The notes beneath the pieces are model-generated. The model saw only the letters and a list, made by a program, of their open reading frames with translations. It searched no databases and was not told where the DNA came from. Below, in pieces: positions 19,785 through 28,864 of a stretch of 64,000 bases of DNA. Location: assembly GCF_015751785.1 (NCBI RefSeq), contig NZ_JADOTY010000001.1, forward strand, positions 2,604,001 through 2,668,000. The letters are read 5' to 3'. The position numbers and the translations under genes were made by a program. The DNA is from Micromonospora vinacea. Lineage in GTDB: Bacteria; Actinomycetota; Actinomycetes; Mycobacteriales; Micromonosporaceae. The stretch's first letter is position 1. Each line of letters begins with the position of its first letter.

Positions 19785-21170
19785 GTGGCTATCCTCTCCT
19801 CGCTCCGCCGCAGATCGGCGGCCATCAGCGTGGCGGCCGTCGCGGGCGCCACCGCCGTCGGCGTCTGCCTCGCCGTCAGCAGCGCCTCCGCCGGCACGCT
19901 GTCCGGGTCGCTCTACCGCGACCCGAGTTCGGCAGTCGTCCGCTGGGTCGCCGCCAACCCCGGCGACTCGCGTACGGCCGTCATCCGCGACAAGATCGCG
20001 AGTCAGCCGCAGGCGCGCTGGTTCGCCAACTTCAATCCCTCGACAGTGCAGTCCGAGGTCTCCGGGTTCATCGGGGCGGCCAACGCGGCGCAGCAGATCC
20101 CGGTGCTGGCCGTGTACGAGATCACCAACCGGGACTGCGGCGGAGCCAGCGCCGGTGGCGCGCCGGACCTCAACCAGTACCAGACGTGGGTGTCCAACTT
20201 CGCCAGGGGACTGGGCAACCAGACCGTCATCATCATCCTGGAAACCGACTCGCTCGCACTGCTGACGTGCCTCAGCAGTGCGGAGATCAACGCGCGTAAC
20301 CAGGCGATCTCGACGGCCACCCGGACCATCAAGTCGGGCAACGCCAACGCCAAGGTGTACCTCGACGGCGGCCACTCCACCTGGAACAGCGCTGGTGAGA
20401 CGGCCAACCGGCTCCGGGCGGCCGGCGTGCAGTACGCCGACGGCTTCTTCACCAACGTGTCGAACTACAACTCCACCTCCAGCGAGGCGAACTTCGGTCG
20501 GGCGGTCATCTCCTCCCTCAACGGCATGGGGATCTCGGGCAAACGCCAGGTCATCGACACCAGCCGTAACGGGGGCGCCAGCGGGGACTGGTGCGGCGAC
20601 GACAACACCGACCGGCGCATCGGGCAGTACCCGACGACCAACACCGGCGATGCCAACATCGACGCGTACCTGTGGGTGAAGCCGCCGGGGGAGGCGGACG
20701 GCTGCCGGTTCACGGCCGGTTCGTTCCAGCCCGACCTGGCCTTCAGCCTGGCCAATGGCGCGCCCAACCCGCCCACGACCACCCCGCCGACGACGCCGCC
20801 GCCGACGACCACTCCCCCAACCACGACCCCGCCGACGACCACGCCGCCGACCACCCCTCCGAACACCACCCCGCCAGCCGGTGACGGCTGCTACGCGTCG
20901 ATCGCGGTCAACCAGTGGGCTGGCGGTTTCACAGCGAGCGTGACGGTCACCGCCGGCAAGTCGGACATCAACGGCTGGACCGTGACCGTCGCGCTGCCCG
21001 GCGGCTCGGTCACCAGTGCCTGGAACGCCCAGGTCAGCGGCACCAGCGGAACCGTAGGGTTCACCAACGTGAGCTACAACGGACGAGTCCTCGGCCGGCA
21101 GTCGACCAACTTCGGCTTCCAGGGCACTGGCACCGGCCCGGGCGTGTTGGCCGACTGCGTGACCAGCTGA
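19785..21170 (+). CDS. Secreted GH6 cellulase with C-terminal CBM2
   Basis: The 461-residue product starts at GTG 19785 (GGAGG 9 nt upstream); longer openings upstream cross the operator and are unlikely. Residues 1-35 are a signal peptide. A GH6 domain (~40-325) follows, with ILETDSLALL carrying the expected catalytic acid Asp, VYLDGGHSTWN, and LWVKPPGEADG with the C-terminal active-site loop. A Pro/Thr-rich linker (~327-365) joins it to a family 2 cellulose-binding module that begins and ends with Cys. It hydrolyses beta-1,4-glucan outside the cell. The usual EPD of GH6 is ETD here. Confidence 0.94.
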   Translation: MAILSSLRRRSAAISVAAVAGATAVGVCLAVSSASAGTLSGSLYRDPSSAVVRWVAANPGDSRTAVIRDKIASQPQARWFANFNPSTVQSEVSGFIGAANAAQQIPVLAVYEITNRDCGGASAGGAPDLNQYQTWVSNFARGLGNQTVIIILETDSLALLTCLSSAEINARNQAISTATRTIKSGNANAKVYLDGGHSTWNSAGETANRLRAAGVQYADGFFTNVSNYNSTSSEANFGRAVISSLNGMGISGKRQVIDTSRNGGASGDWCGDDNTDRRIGQYPTTNTGDANIDAYLWVKPPGEADGCRFTAGSFQPDLAFSLANGAPNPPTTTPPTTPPPTTTPPTTTPPTTTPPTTPPNTTPPAGDGCYASIAVNQWAGGFTASVTVTAGKSDINGWTVTVALPGGSVTSAWNAQVSGTSGTVGFTNVSYNGRVLGRQSTNFGFQGTGTGPGVLADCVTS

Positions 21171-21183
21171 CCCCAGCCGCTGC

Positions 21184-21226
21184 GGCGGGCCCGGCGTGGA
21201 GGACCACTCTCCGCGCCGGGCCCGCC
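21184..21226 (+). terminator. Terminator after the cellulase gene
   Basis: A GC-rich hairpin with 13-bp perfect arms (GGCGGGCCCGGCG at 21184-21196 and its complement at 21214-21226) begins 14 nt after the stop codon. It may also serve the convergent MFS gene. Confidence 0.7.
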
Positions 21227-21258
21227 CCCGTCCTGGTGTGCGAGCCGGGCCGCGCCAG

Positions 21259-22500
21259 TTATGTCCGCACGCTGGTGGCCTCTGACTCCTCGGCATCGCG
21301 TCCGTGGGCCGGCCGAACCGGCCAATCGCCGCGGTCGGTTCTGTGCTGTCTCCTCCTGCGGGACATCTCGTGGCCGGCGAGCAACGCGATCGCCGCCGCC
21401 GTCAGCAGGCCACCGAACAACGGGATGACGCGCACTCCGGCCGTCGCCAGCAGGCCCGCGCCGATGAACGAGCCGGCAGCGAGGCCGAAGTTGAACGCGA
21501 CGCTGAGGCTGGCCGACGCCATGTCGGTGGTCGACGGGGCCACCTGCATGACGCGGTGCTGGATTCCCGCGATCAGCGAGCTGAACGACATCCCCGCCAC
21601 GGCGAGCAACGGGATCGTCAACACCTTGCTTGCGCCGACTCCATAGAGGCCGAGCATCGCGGCGGTGAGGAGCCCGAGTAGGACCAGCACGACACCGAGT
21701 GGAAAGCGGTCCAGGAACCGACCGACCGCCCAGGTGCCGGCCACGCCGAACGAGCCTTGCACGAAGAGCAGCAGGCCGAGAGATGCTGCGGCGAATCCGC
21801 TGACGTCGAGGAGGAAGACGGTCATGTAGGTGAACGCGCCCATGGCGCCGGTGACGGCGAGGATGGTGGCGATCAGGAGCACGACGAAGCGGCGCCGGTC
21901 CGGCATCGGCCCGACGTCACCCGCACTCTGCTGCGGTGTGACGCTCGGCAGGAGCAGGGCGACCGCGACGCAGGTGACGAAGCCGAAGATGGCCATCGCG
22001 ACGAAGGCGGCCCGCCACCCGGCCTGCCCGCCCAACCAGGTGCCCAGTGGCACGCCGAGGACGGGGCCGAGAGCGTTGCCGATCGACAGTCGAGCCACGA
22101 TGCGGCCTCGGATGTTCGTGGGGAACATCGAGATCGCCACCGGAAACACCACCGCCCAGAAGACACCGTTGGTGGTGGCGGACACCAACCGCGCGGCGAG
22201 CAACACCTCGTAGGAGGTGGCGAAGGCCGACACCGCCGTCGCCGCGGCGAACACACCGAGGGCGCCGGCGAGCAGTGGGCGCCGCGGCACTCGCCGAGTG
22301 ACCCGGGTCAGCGGCAGGGCCACGATCATGACCACCACGGCGTACCCGGTCACCAGCAGACCGGCCTCGGACCTGGAGCGTCCCAGGTCCGGCGCGATCA
22401 GCGTGAGCAACCCGATCGGAAGCACCTCGGTGGTGACGTAACAGAAAGTGGCGGCGGACAACGCGGCGAGGGCATAGACCGCACGTCGTTGGTGCGTCAT
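21259..22500 (-). CDS. MFS transporter, drug:H+ antiporter (DHA1) type
   Basis: The 413-residue protein has twelve predicted hydrophobic segments, the first at TFCYVTTEVLPIGLL and the last ending before a basic, charged tail. The motif-A region between TM2 and TM3 reads LTRVTRRVPRRPLL. The AraJ/DHA1-type layout suggests export of a small molecule. It is divergent from the CGNR regulator at 22714, which probably controls it. It is 3 kb from the PKS cluster; it could export the polyketide, but nothing in the sequence ties it to that role. Confidence 0.88.
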   Translation of the reverse strand: MTHQRRAVYALAALSAATFCYVTTEVLPIGLLTLIAPDLGRSRSEAGLLVTGYAVVVMIVALPLTRVTRRVPRRPLLAGALGVFAAATAVSAFATSYEVLLAARLVSATTNGVFWAVVFPVAISMFPTNIRGRIVARLSIGNALGPVLGVPLGTWLGGQAGWRAAFVAMAIFGFVTCVAVALLLPSVTPQQSAGDVGPMPDRRRFVVLLIATILAVTGAMGAFTYMTVFLLDVSGFAAASLGLLLFVQGSFGVAGTWAVGRFLDRFPLGVVLVLLGLLTAAMLGLYGVGASKVLTIPLLAVAGMSFSSLIAGIQHRVMQVAPSTTDMASASLSVAFNFGLAAGSFIGAGLLATAGVRVIPLFGGLLTAAAIALLAGHEMSRRRRQHRTDRGDWPVRPAHGRDAEESEATSVRT

Positions 22501-22688
22501 CGGCTACCTCCCAGGTCTTGGACGAGTGGAACGAGCAGCAGTCACACACGCGGGCGTCATGATTCCGGTTAACTGGGGTTCGACGGTAGCATAGGCAGAC
22601 GTCCATCCCTCGTTCTTTCGCGCTGCGAAGCCACAGGCGTACGCCGAATTCAGGCACGAGGTGTGGGCGTCAGGAGTAACCGCCTTGG

Positions 22689-22708
22689 AAGGCTTAGCTG
22701 GTAGCCTT
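22689..22708. promoter_or_regulatory. Inverted repeat over the start of the CGNR regulator gene
   Basis: AAGGCT (22689-22694) and AGCCTT (22703-22708) flank 8 nt and overlap a TAGCCT -10 box (22702-22707) placed 6 nt before the ATG. The layout suggests an autoregulatory operator on a leaderless promoter. Confidence 0.4.
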
Positions 22709-22713
22709 GCCGC

Positions 22714-23367
22714 ATGCCTCTCGACGTGTGCCAGCTGCCGTTGGTCGGCGGGCACCCGGCACTCGATCTGGCCAACACCCTCGAACGAGGGGGTGAGTCG
22801 CCGCACGACTTCCTGACCGACAGTTCCGCTCTGCTGCGCTGGTCGGTCCGGGTGGCCGTGGTCAGCGACGCGGAGGCCGAGCAGGTGGGCCGGGCATGGC
22901 GCGACGAGCCTGCGGCGGCGCACGCGGGACTGGCCACCGTGCGCGACATCCGTGAAGGCCTCCACCTTGTGCTGCTAGCGACGATCACCGACGCGGACGG
23001 TGGCACGGTGGGCGACCCCATCGCGGCCGGTGCCGCACTGGTCGCACTACATCAGCGCTGGTCCGGCGCAGCCGCCCGAGCAAGACTCACGCTCGACTCG
23101 TCCCGGGTGCGGCTGGCCTACGGCACGGTGCCGGCCATGTTGGTGCCCGACCGGATCGCCGAGGCCGCCCTCGACGTCATGCTGACGGCCGACCTGACCC
23201 GGGTGCGCCGCTGCCCGGTGCTCCAAGGTGGCTGTGGCTGGCTCTTCCTCGATCAGAGCCGCAACGGATCCCGCCGCTGGTGTCGCATGGCCGACTGCGG
23301 CAACGTGGTGAAGGCGCGACGGCTCACCGAGCGTCGCCGCGCCGCCCGGCCCGGTCTCCTCGGGTAG
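22714..23367 (+). CDS. CGNR zinc-finger transcriptional regulator (ABATE domain)
   Basis: The 217-residue protein has an N-terminal ABATE-type domain (HPALDLANTLERGG near residue 14) and a C-terminal CGNR zinc finger, CPVLQGGCGWLF followed by RRWCRMADCGNVVKARR. These proteins are thought to be stress or drug-responsive regulators. It is divergent from the MFS gene. No Shine-Dalgarno is seen; a TAGCCT box 6 nt before the ATG suggests leaderless translation. Confidence 0.88.
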   Translation: MPLDVCQLPLVGGHPALDLANTLERGGESPHDFLTDSSALLRWSVRVAVVSDAEAEQVGRAWRDEPAAAHAGLATVRDIREGLHLVLLATITDADGGTVGDPIAAGAALVALHQRWSGAAARARLTLDSSRVRLAYGTVPAMLVPDRIAEAALDVMLTADLTRVRRCPVLQGGCGWLFLDQSRNGSRRWCRMADCGNVVKARRLTERRRAARPGLLG

Positions 23368-23418
23368 ACGACGTGGTGCTCGTCGTGGAGAGGTGTACTT
23401 CAGGCGTGGTTCCACCGG

Positions 23419-24720
23419 TCAGACGAAGAGTTGCCGAAGCCGGGCCTCGATGAGCGGGAGTCCGTCGACCGGCACGTCGTAGTGGCCGGCCCCTTCGAGC
23501 ACGCCGAGGTTGATGTCGTTCCCGTTGATCAGCATCTTGTTGACGGTGGCGTAGGTGACCGCGGCCGGGCTGGTGATGTCGTCGGTGCCGTACAGCCACA
23601 GGATCGATCCGGGCAGCGTGGAGTTTTCCAGCCGTCCCTGGTTCTCGGCGTAGAACCGCTGGTTCTCAGGCAGCGCGTTGGGCGCGTCGCCGCGTACACC
23701 TGGGTAGGTGTCCAGGCGGTGCGCCGGGTCGTCGCGCAGGTAGTTCAGGATGTCCTGCCGGACCAGCCGGTTCAGGTCGGTCAGGCAGGCCCGCGAGTTG
23801 TCCCGGTAGATCCGCAGCATGTTCGGCCCGTACACCTGCCCGGGGTCGATGCCGTAGCCGGCGAGCTGCTGCGTCCGGGTGAAGTAGATCGTCTCCGCGT
23901 TGGCGAACACCAACTGGTCGATCTGGTGCGCGGTTGGCTCCCGGCCAGACCCGGCGGCGGCCCGGATTTCGCGCCACAGGACCTGGTTCATGGCTGGCAC
24001 GTCCGGCACCGGGGCGAGGGTGATCGTGCCCCGGTAGTCCAGGGCCGGGTCGACCTGGCTGGCCTCCTCGGCGTAAGAGGCCGCGGCCAGTGCCGCGAAC
24101 CCGCCCTCCGACCACCCCGCCGGCACCCACTGGCCGGACAGGCGGGCGCCGAGGTACCGCTGCGCCGCCACCGCCGCGTAGATCATCGATTGGCCCTCGC
24201 TGGACAGGTGGTAGTAACCGTGTCCCTCAACAACGCCCCGGTCGAGGTAGCCGAGCCCTTCGTAGTCGGGCGCCACGATGGCGATCCTCATCCCGAGGAC
24301 GGCGGCGAACAGGGCGGCGTTCGGACCGTCTGCCCAGACGCCTCGCTGCTGCAACTGGACGCTGGGCGCGCACTCCGGCGCCCAACCGACCGTGCCGTGC
24401 CCCCACACCAGCAGCGGCCACCCGCCCGGCGGCGGCGCTCCGGTCGGCACGAACAGCATCGCCGTCGCGTCAACCTGCCCGCCGCGGATCCCCGGCATCC
24501 GGTATCCGATCAGTTCGCCGTCGGCCACCGCCGATATCTCCGGCGGCACGTTCTGCAGGGCGGTGGGGGTTCCGGTCAGGTCGCCGGCGCGCGGCAGGCC
24601 GTTGCCGCCGGGTCCGTCGGCCGCCCGGGCGGGTGCGGCGAGGCAAGCCGCGAGTAGCACAACCAGAAGCAGCGGTACGGCGAAAGCGGGCCGGCGCGAC
24701 GCCTGGCCGTCCCGGGTCAC
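23419..24720 (-). CDS. Secreted lipase-like alpha/beta hydrolase
   Basis: The 433-residue protein has a signal peptide (residues 1-34, basic start then LLLVVLLAACLAAPARA). The mature part resembles the secretory lipase family (PF03583): HGTVGWAPECAPS forms the oxyanion-hole strand and VPAGWSEGGFAAL holds the nucleophile Ser in G-W-S-E-G. A late GAGHYDVP carries the likely catalytic His. It probably hydrolyses lipid or ester substrates outside the cell. It is transcribed alone, and no regulation is evident. Confidence 0.85.
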   Translation of the reverse strand: MTRDGQASRRPAFAVPLLLVVLLAACLAAPARAADGPGGNGLPRAGDLTGTPTALQNVPPEISAVADGELIGYRMPGIRGGQVDATAMLFVPTGAPPPGGWPLLVWGHGTVGWAPECAPSVQLQQRGVWADGPNAALFAAVLGMRIAIVAPDYEGLGYLDRGVVEGHGYYHLSSEGQSMIYAAVAAQRYLGARLSGQWVPAGWSEGGFAALAAASYAEEASQVDPALDYRGTITLAPVPDVPAMNQVLWREIRAAAGSGREPTAHQIDQLVFANAETIYFTRTQQLAGYGIDPGQVYGPNMLRIYRDNSRACLTDLNRLVRQDILNYLRDDPAHRLDTYPGVRGDAPNALPENQRFYAENQGRLENSTLPGSILWLYGTDDITSPAAVTYATVNKMLINGNDINLGVLEGAGHYDVPVDGLPLIEARLRQLFV

Positions 24721-25076
24721 CGGCTCACCGTGACGACCTCGGAGGTCCCGAGCCCGCCGCCTCGTCGCCTGGGTGGATCACCCCGCACCGGTGACTCCAC
24801 CATCGCTTCCTCCACCCCGGTATCGAGTCGACCCAAGGAACCGGTCCAGGGACGCTTCAAGGTTGGCTGGCTCTGCGACTGAGCGTATGGCGCTGGCGGC
24901 CTGCGGCTCCGGCAAATCGACGATGTGCCGTTCGGAGCCCGGCCATCATCAGCTACTGGGACAGCACGCCCGCCGCGTGGCTCTCACCGGTCTACGGCGG
25001 CTGGGCGCTGTACTCCTCAAGCGGATGCCAACGTGGGTGAACCGGTGACCGGCTGAGGAGCGACCTGCGAGCGAGG
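24721..25076. other. Intergenic region without recognisable gene
   Basis: This 356-bp stretch separates the lipase start from the end of the DUF4143 ATPase gene. A 91-codon opening (24773-25048, +) has no ribosome site, low-complexity composition and no recognisable fold; its GSGKST string is not in a nucleotide-binding context. No hairpin or repeat was noticed. Confidence 0.5.
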
Positions 25077-26339
25077 TCAGTCTGCTGTCGGGGCGGAAAC
25101 CTGCCACAGGGCACTGACCGGCATGGCGCGGAGTCTGTCGCCGAACGGCAGCGTGGAGGTTCCGGTATAGAGGACGATGCCGGCGACGAAGTCGTCTCCC
25201 AGGCGGTCGGCGAGTCGGCGTAGCCCGCGGAAGTCGTCGGGCCCGACGGTGGTGGCTGCTTTGACTTCGATCCCGATCACCTGGCCGGTTCTGTTCTCCA
25301 GCACCGCGTCGACTTCGTACCTGCTCTGGTCGCGGTAGTGGGACAGGTCGACGAACTGCCTGGACCAGGTGAGCTGGCGGGACAACTCGGACAGGACAAA
25401 TGATTCGAGCAGTGGCCCAAACGGTGTGCCCGGCCGGAGCAGAGCCCGGGCGTCGGTCGCGGTCTCGTTGGCGGCGATGCCCGAGTCGACGAAGATCAGT
25501 TTTGGCGCGGCGGTGGCGCGGGTGCCGAGGTTGCGGGACCAACCGGGGATCCGCTTGATCAGGAAGATCTCTTCCAGGGCTTGGAGGTAGCGGGCGATCG
25601 TGGGCCGGCTCAGTCCGAGGGCGGATTCGAGGGAGTTGGCGGTGATGATGGTCGCGGACCTGGCCGCGAGGAGGCGTACCAGCTTTCGGAGTTCGCCCTT
25701 GTGCTGGATGTCGGACAACTGCCGGACGTCGCGGTCGATGAGCGCCTGGACGTAGGCGTCGAGGAATCGTTGGCGGCGGCGCGGGTCGGTTCGGGTGGTG
25801 GCCTCGGGTAGGCCGCCGCGCACGATTCGGGCCGCGTAGTCGGCGCGGGTCACGTCCGACTCGTGTCGCAGGTCCGCGCCGAGCGTGAAGACGGCGTCGA
25901 CGAATCCGTCCGGTGCTCCCTCGAGTTCGCCTTGGGAGAACGGCCAGAGCTCGACGGTTTCCATTCGGCCGGGCAGGGCGTCCGGGGCGGCCACCATGCC
26001 GAACAGGCGAGACGAGCCGGTGAGCAGGTACCGACCGGGACGGGGGTCCTCGTCGACGGCTGCCTTGATGGCCAACAGGAGTTCCGGAGCGCGCTGGATC
26101 TCGTCGATGACCAGGAGTTCGGAGGAGTCCACGAACCCGACCGGATCGGCGATCGCCGCCGCCCGGTCCTGAGCCCGATCAAGATCGCGGCGCTCGGCCA
26201 GACGATCGCCGGCGACGATGCGCACCAGGGTGCTCTTGCCCGACTGCCGTGCTCCGCTGATCAGAACGACACGGGTGTCAGCCAGGGCGGCGTCGACCTG
26301 CGCAGCGGCGCGGCGGGGGATCAGATGCGGTGGGGGCAT
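25077..26339 (-). CDS. AAA ATPase with DUF4143 domain
   Basis: The 420-residue protein has an N-terminal AAA_14 ATPase with Walker A GARQSGKST (residues ~30-38), Walker B LLVIDEIQRA and sensor LLTGSSRLF, a middle winged-helix part (SLESALGLSRPTIARYLQAL), and a C-terminal DUF4143 nuclease-like domain with EVDAVLEN and GIEVKAA, which fits a PD-(D/E)xK core. Members are widespread, strain-variable and of unclear function, with defence or toxin-antitoxin roles proposed. It stands alone beside a gene remnant and a tRNA, a setting typical of mobile or decaying DNA. Confidence 0.92.
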   Translation of the reverse strand: MPPPHLIPRRAAAQVDAALADTRVVLISGARQSGKSTLVRIVAGDRLAERRDLDRAQDRAAAIADPVGFVDSSELLVIDEIQRAPELLLAIKAAVDEDPRPGRYLLTGSSRLFGMVAAPDALPGRMETVELWPFSQGELEGAPDGFVDAVFTLGADLRHESDVTRADYAARIVRGGLPEATTRTDPRRRQRFLDAYVQALIDRDVRQLSDIQHKGELRKLVRLLAARSATIITANSLESALGLSRPTIARYLQALEEIFLIKRIPGWSRNLGTRATAAPKLIFVDSGIAANETATDARALLRPGTPFGPLLESFVLSELSRQLTWSRQFVDLSHYRDQSRYEVDAVLENRTGQVIGIEVKAATTVGPDDFRGLRRLADRLGDDFVAGIVLYTGTSTLPFGDRLRAMPVSALWQVSAPTAD

Positions 26340-26502
26340 GGCGTAAGGATACCGGGGTGGTTTCGATCTGCGAGGGTTGCCGCGTTCAATTTGCGGCTCA
26401 CGCCGTGTTCGGAATGCGGGTCATCGGTATTCGATCTGCGGGACCGCTGAGGCGGCGCGCTGGCTCTTCCCTGAATTACGACAGACGCCCCGTGCGGTGC
26501 GT

Positions 26503-26914
26503 TCAGGTCCGGGTGAAGCCGAGTGCCCTGTATCCGGGCATGCGGCGTGAGAGTGAGGCGGCGAGGATGGGTGAGGCCGGGGCGCGGTAGTCGTGGACCT
26601 CGGCGACGTCCTTGCCGAGGCGGCGCGGATACATCATCGACGATCTGGATGTTGCGGTTCTCGTCGAGGGCCAGTCGCCGGTGCACCTCGGCGAGCGCGC
26701 CGAGTGCGTCAAGATCGACGTCACCGGGTTGGAATGTGGTCTCGTGGATGAACAGCGCTCGACGGGGTCCGGCGTCGGCGTGCATCGCTGCCGCGAGGGT
26801 GCCTTGTTCCTCGCCGGTCCCTTGTCCAGACAACGCCTCAACGTCCTCTGGGCCTGCATCCGCGACAGGACCCCTACCAGCCCAGACCGCCAAGATCAGC
26901 AGGGTCGGCGCCAT
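26503..26914 (-). pseudogene. Frameshifted remnant of an unrecognised gene
   Basis: On the minus strand one frame reads well from the Met at 26914 (APTLLILAVWAG) through FIHETTFQPGDVDLDALG and ALDENRNIQIVDD, then turns into Arg/Pro-rich nonsense. A second frame takes over at the same point with YPRRLGKDVAEVHDYRAP and ends normally at 26503. This is what a one-base frameshift in a short gene looks like. No ribosome site or known domain is apparent. The surrounding 26340-27032 otherwise holds nothing that can be supported. Confidence 0.5.
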
Positions 26915-27032
26915 GCGAACTCGCGTAGAGACTCCCTGGGCTGGGAGAACAGGGGTTCGGGTGACGTGGGTGATCGTGGGCCACTCCCTGCCACCCCAGG
27001 CGAACCCCAAGGTCGCTAGACTTGGCCCTCGC

Positions 27033-27105
27033 GCCCCCGTAGCTCAGGGGATAGAGCATCGGTTTCCTAAACCGTGTGTCGCAGGTTCGAATCCTGCCGG
27101 GGGCA
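27033..27105 (+). tRNA. tRNA-Arg (anticodon CCU)
   Basis: A complete cloverleaf: acceptor GCCCCCG (27033-27039) pairs with CGGGGGC (27098-27104), D stem GCTC/GAGC, anticodon loop TTCCTAA with anticodon CCT at 27066-27068, and T arm GCAGG-TTCGAAT-CCTGC. The lowest anticodon-stem pair is a T-T mismatch. The encoded sequence after the discriminator is CC without A, so CCA is finished enzymatically. It reads AGG, a rare codon in this GC-rich genome. Confidence 0.96.
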
Positions 27106-27368
27106 CCTCGAAGGCTGGCAGCCGTGGTGGTTGCTTGTCGGTCCTCTGCATCATTTCGCGCGAATCCGATGGGAAACCGGGAATTCGGCAGCCTGGTCAC
27201 GGAGTCGTTCCCGGCAATGGCGACTGTGCGCCGACGGCCCCTGAGTATCAAAAGCCAGGGAGGTGAGTCAACGTTCAGTTTTGCTGGTACTCCCACTATT
27301 GATGCCGTTAACGTGCCCGGCGGGTCGCGGAGCCCTCGACGTAACGGTTCGCGCATTCCCCGGCTTCG

Positions 27369-27680
27369 ATGCTAGGAGGCGGCACTGGAAGAACCGGTTC
27401 GGCGGCACCACGCCTGGCCGCACTGGCGGGGCAGGAGAGGAACTCCGCGCCACCGTCTGCGGAGGGCCTATTGGACTCGCTGACCAACCGGGAGCGTGAG
27501 GTGGTTGCGTTATTGGCGGATGGCCAGAACAATCGCGGTATTGCGCGGAGATTGAACATTTCGGAGCGCATGGCCCGAAATCACCTCAGCCGAATATTCT
27601 TGAAGCTCGGCGTGCAGGATCGGCTCCGCGCGGCGCTGGTGGCACGTAGATTGATGGGTCTCTCCGGGGACCTTGCTTAG
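27369..27680 (+). CDS. Stand-alone LuxR-type helix-turn-helix protein
   Basis: The 103-residue product has a disordered ~35-residue N-terminus and a single GerE domain (LTNREREVVALLADGQNN, then ARRLNISERMARNHLSRIF). It has no sensory domain. The ATG at 27369 has no strong ribosome site, so the true start is uncertain. It sits 11 bp upstream of a histidine kinase gene in the same direction and may belong to that operon. It resembles the small regulator at position 6 in size and layout. Confidence 0.75.
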   Translation: MLGGGTGRTGSAAPRLAALAGQERNSAPPSAEGLLDSLTNREREVVALLADGQNNRGIARRLNISERMARNHLSRIFLKLGVQDRLRAALVARRLMGLSGDLA

Positions 27681-27691
27681 AAGGGGCGTTC

Positions 27692-28864
27692 GTGCACCCG
27701 AAGGGAGCGGTAGAAGGTGCCCGGCTGCCGGTTCGGCCGCTGACCCACAGCGAGTTGGTCGCCGTCGACGTCGTCGTCGCCGGGCTGCTCGCCACTGTCT
27801 ACCTGACCGCCCTGCCCCGGTCGAGCACGCTTCCCGACTGGCTGCACGCCGTTCTGGTCTCCCTGATCGCACTCCCCGTCGCAGTCCGCAGGGTCTGGCC
27901 AATGCCAGTCTTCGCGAGCGTCGCCCTCGCATCGATCGTCAGCGTGTCATTGGGGATTCTGCCGGACCCGCTCCTCGCGGTCGCCCTCACCGCTTACACG
28001 GCTGCGGCCATCGGTGGTCATCGGAGCCGTCGCAGCTGGCTGGTGATCGTGTCGTCCAGCGCGGTTCTGACGTTTCTGGCCGTCGCCACCGGGTCGCCCC
28101 AACCGTGGCCGAGTCGATTCGGAACACTGCTGCCAGGCCTCGCCCTGGTCGGAGCCTCCTGGGCCGCTGGAATCGCTGTTGCGCAGCGGCGAGCGTACGC
28201 GGTCTGGCGCGCTGAGGACCGGGTTGAGCGAGCGGTCTCCGACGAACGACTACGAATTGCCCGCGAGGTGCATGACATCGTGACGCACAACCTGGGGGTG
28301 ATCGCGGTCAAGGCAGCGGTGACACGGCACCTGGCTCGGGACCGGCCGGCGGAGACGCTGGCCTCGCTCGCAGTCATCGAGCAGGTCAGCCGCGAGGCTC
28401 TCGCCGAGATGCGGCAGGCACTCCGGCTTCTCCGGGACAGCGACGAACCCCGCGGACCGGCTCCTGGTTTGCCCGACGTCCCCGCGCTGGTGCGCCGTGC
28501 CGAGAAGGCCGGCCTGACCGTCCGGAGCGAACTGCCGGAGCAGGACGATGTCCCGTCGGGCGTGTCGCTGACCGCTTACCGGATCGTCCAGGAGGCACTG
28601 ACCAACGTCATCAAGCACGTCGGGCCGACCCGCTGCAGCCTGACGATCCGGAGCACCGGGAGTGAGCTCCTCGTCGAGGTCGCGGACGACGGACCGGTGG
28701 ACGGCCGGCCGATCCGCCGTTCCGCAGCGGAGGGGTTCGGCCTGGCCGGTATGCGGGAGCGGGTGGAGATGCACAACGGTGATATGACGGCCGGGCCGCT
28801 GGCGGCCGGCGGCTTCCAGGTCCAGGTGAAGATTCCGCACGCACCAATGGATGGTCAGCGGTGA
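27692..28864 (+). CDS. Sensor histidine kinase (NarL/DesK type)
   Basis: This 390-residue membrane kinase has about five or six hydrophobic segments in residues ~25-165, a HisKA_3 dimerisation helix with phospho-acceptor His194 in REVHDIVTHNLG, and an HATPase_c domain (YRIVQEALTNVIKH, VADDGPVDG, GFGLAGMRERV). It starts at GTG 27692. It overlaps the response regulator by GTGA, so the two are one two-component system. The signal is unknown; the neighbouring ABC exporter is a likely target. Confidence 0.93.
   Translation: MHPKGAVEGARLPVRPLTHSELVAVDVVVAGLLATVYLTALPRSSTLPDWLHAVLVSLIALPVAVRRVWPMPVFASVALASIVSVSLGILPDPLLAVALTAYTAAAIGGHRSRRSWLVIVSSSAVLTFLAVATGSPQPWPSRFGTLLPGLALVGASWAAGIAVAQRRAYAVWRAEDRVERAVSDERLRIAREVHDIVTHNLGVIAVKAAVTRHLARDRPAETLASLAVIEQVSREALAEMRQALRLLRDSDEPRGPAPGLPDVPALVRRAEKAGLTVRSELPEQDDVPSGVSLTAYRIVQEALTNVIKHVGPTRCSLTIRSTGSELLVEVADDGPVDGRPIRRSAAEGFGLAGMRERVEMHNGDMTAGPLAAGGFQVQVKIPHAPMDGQR

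Noticed and set aside
20760..20880. Repetitive CCGCCGACGACC-type DNA that resembles a short repeat array
   Set aside because: It encodes the Pro/Thr linker of the cellulase; unit length is irregular and there are no spacers, so it is not CRISPR.
24773..25048. 91-codon frame with a GSGKST string
   Set aside because: No P-loop context, no ribosome site and no recognisable fold.
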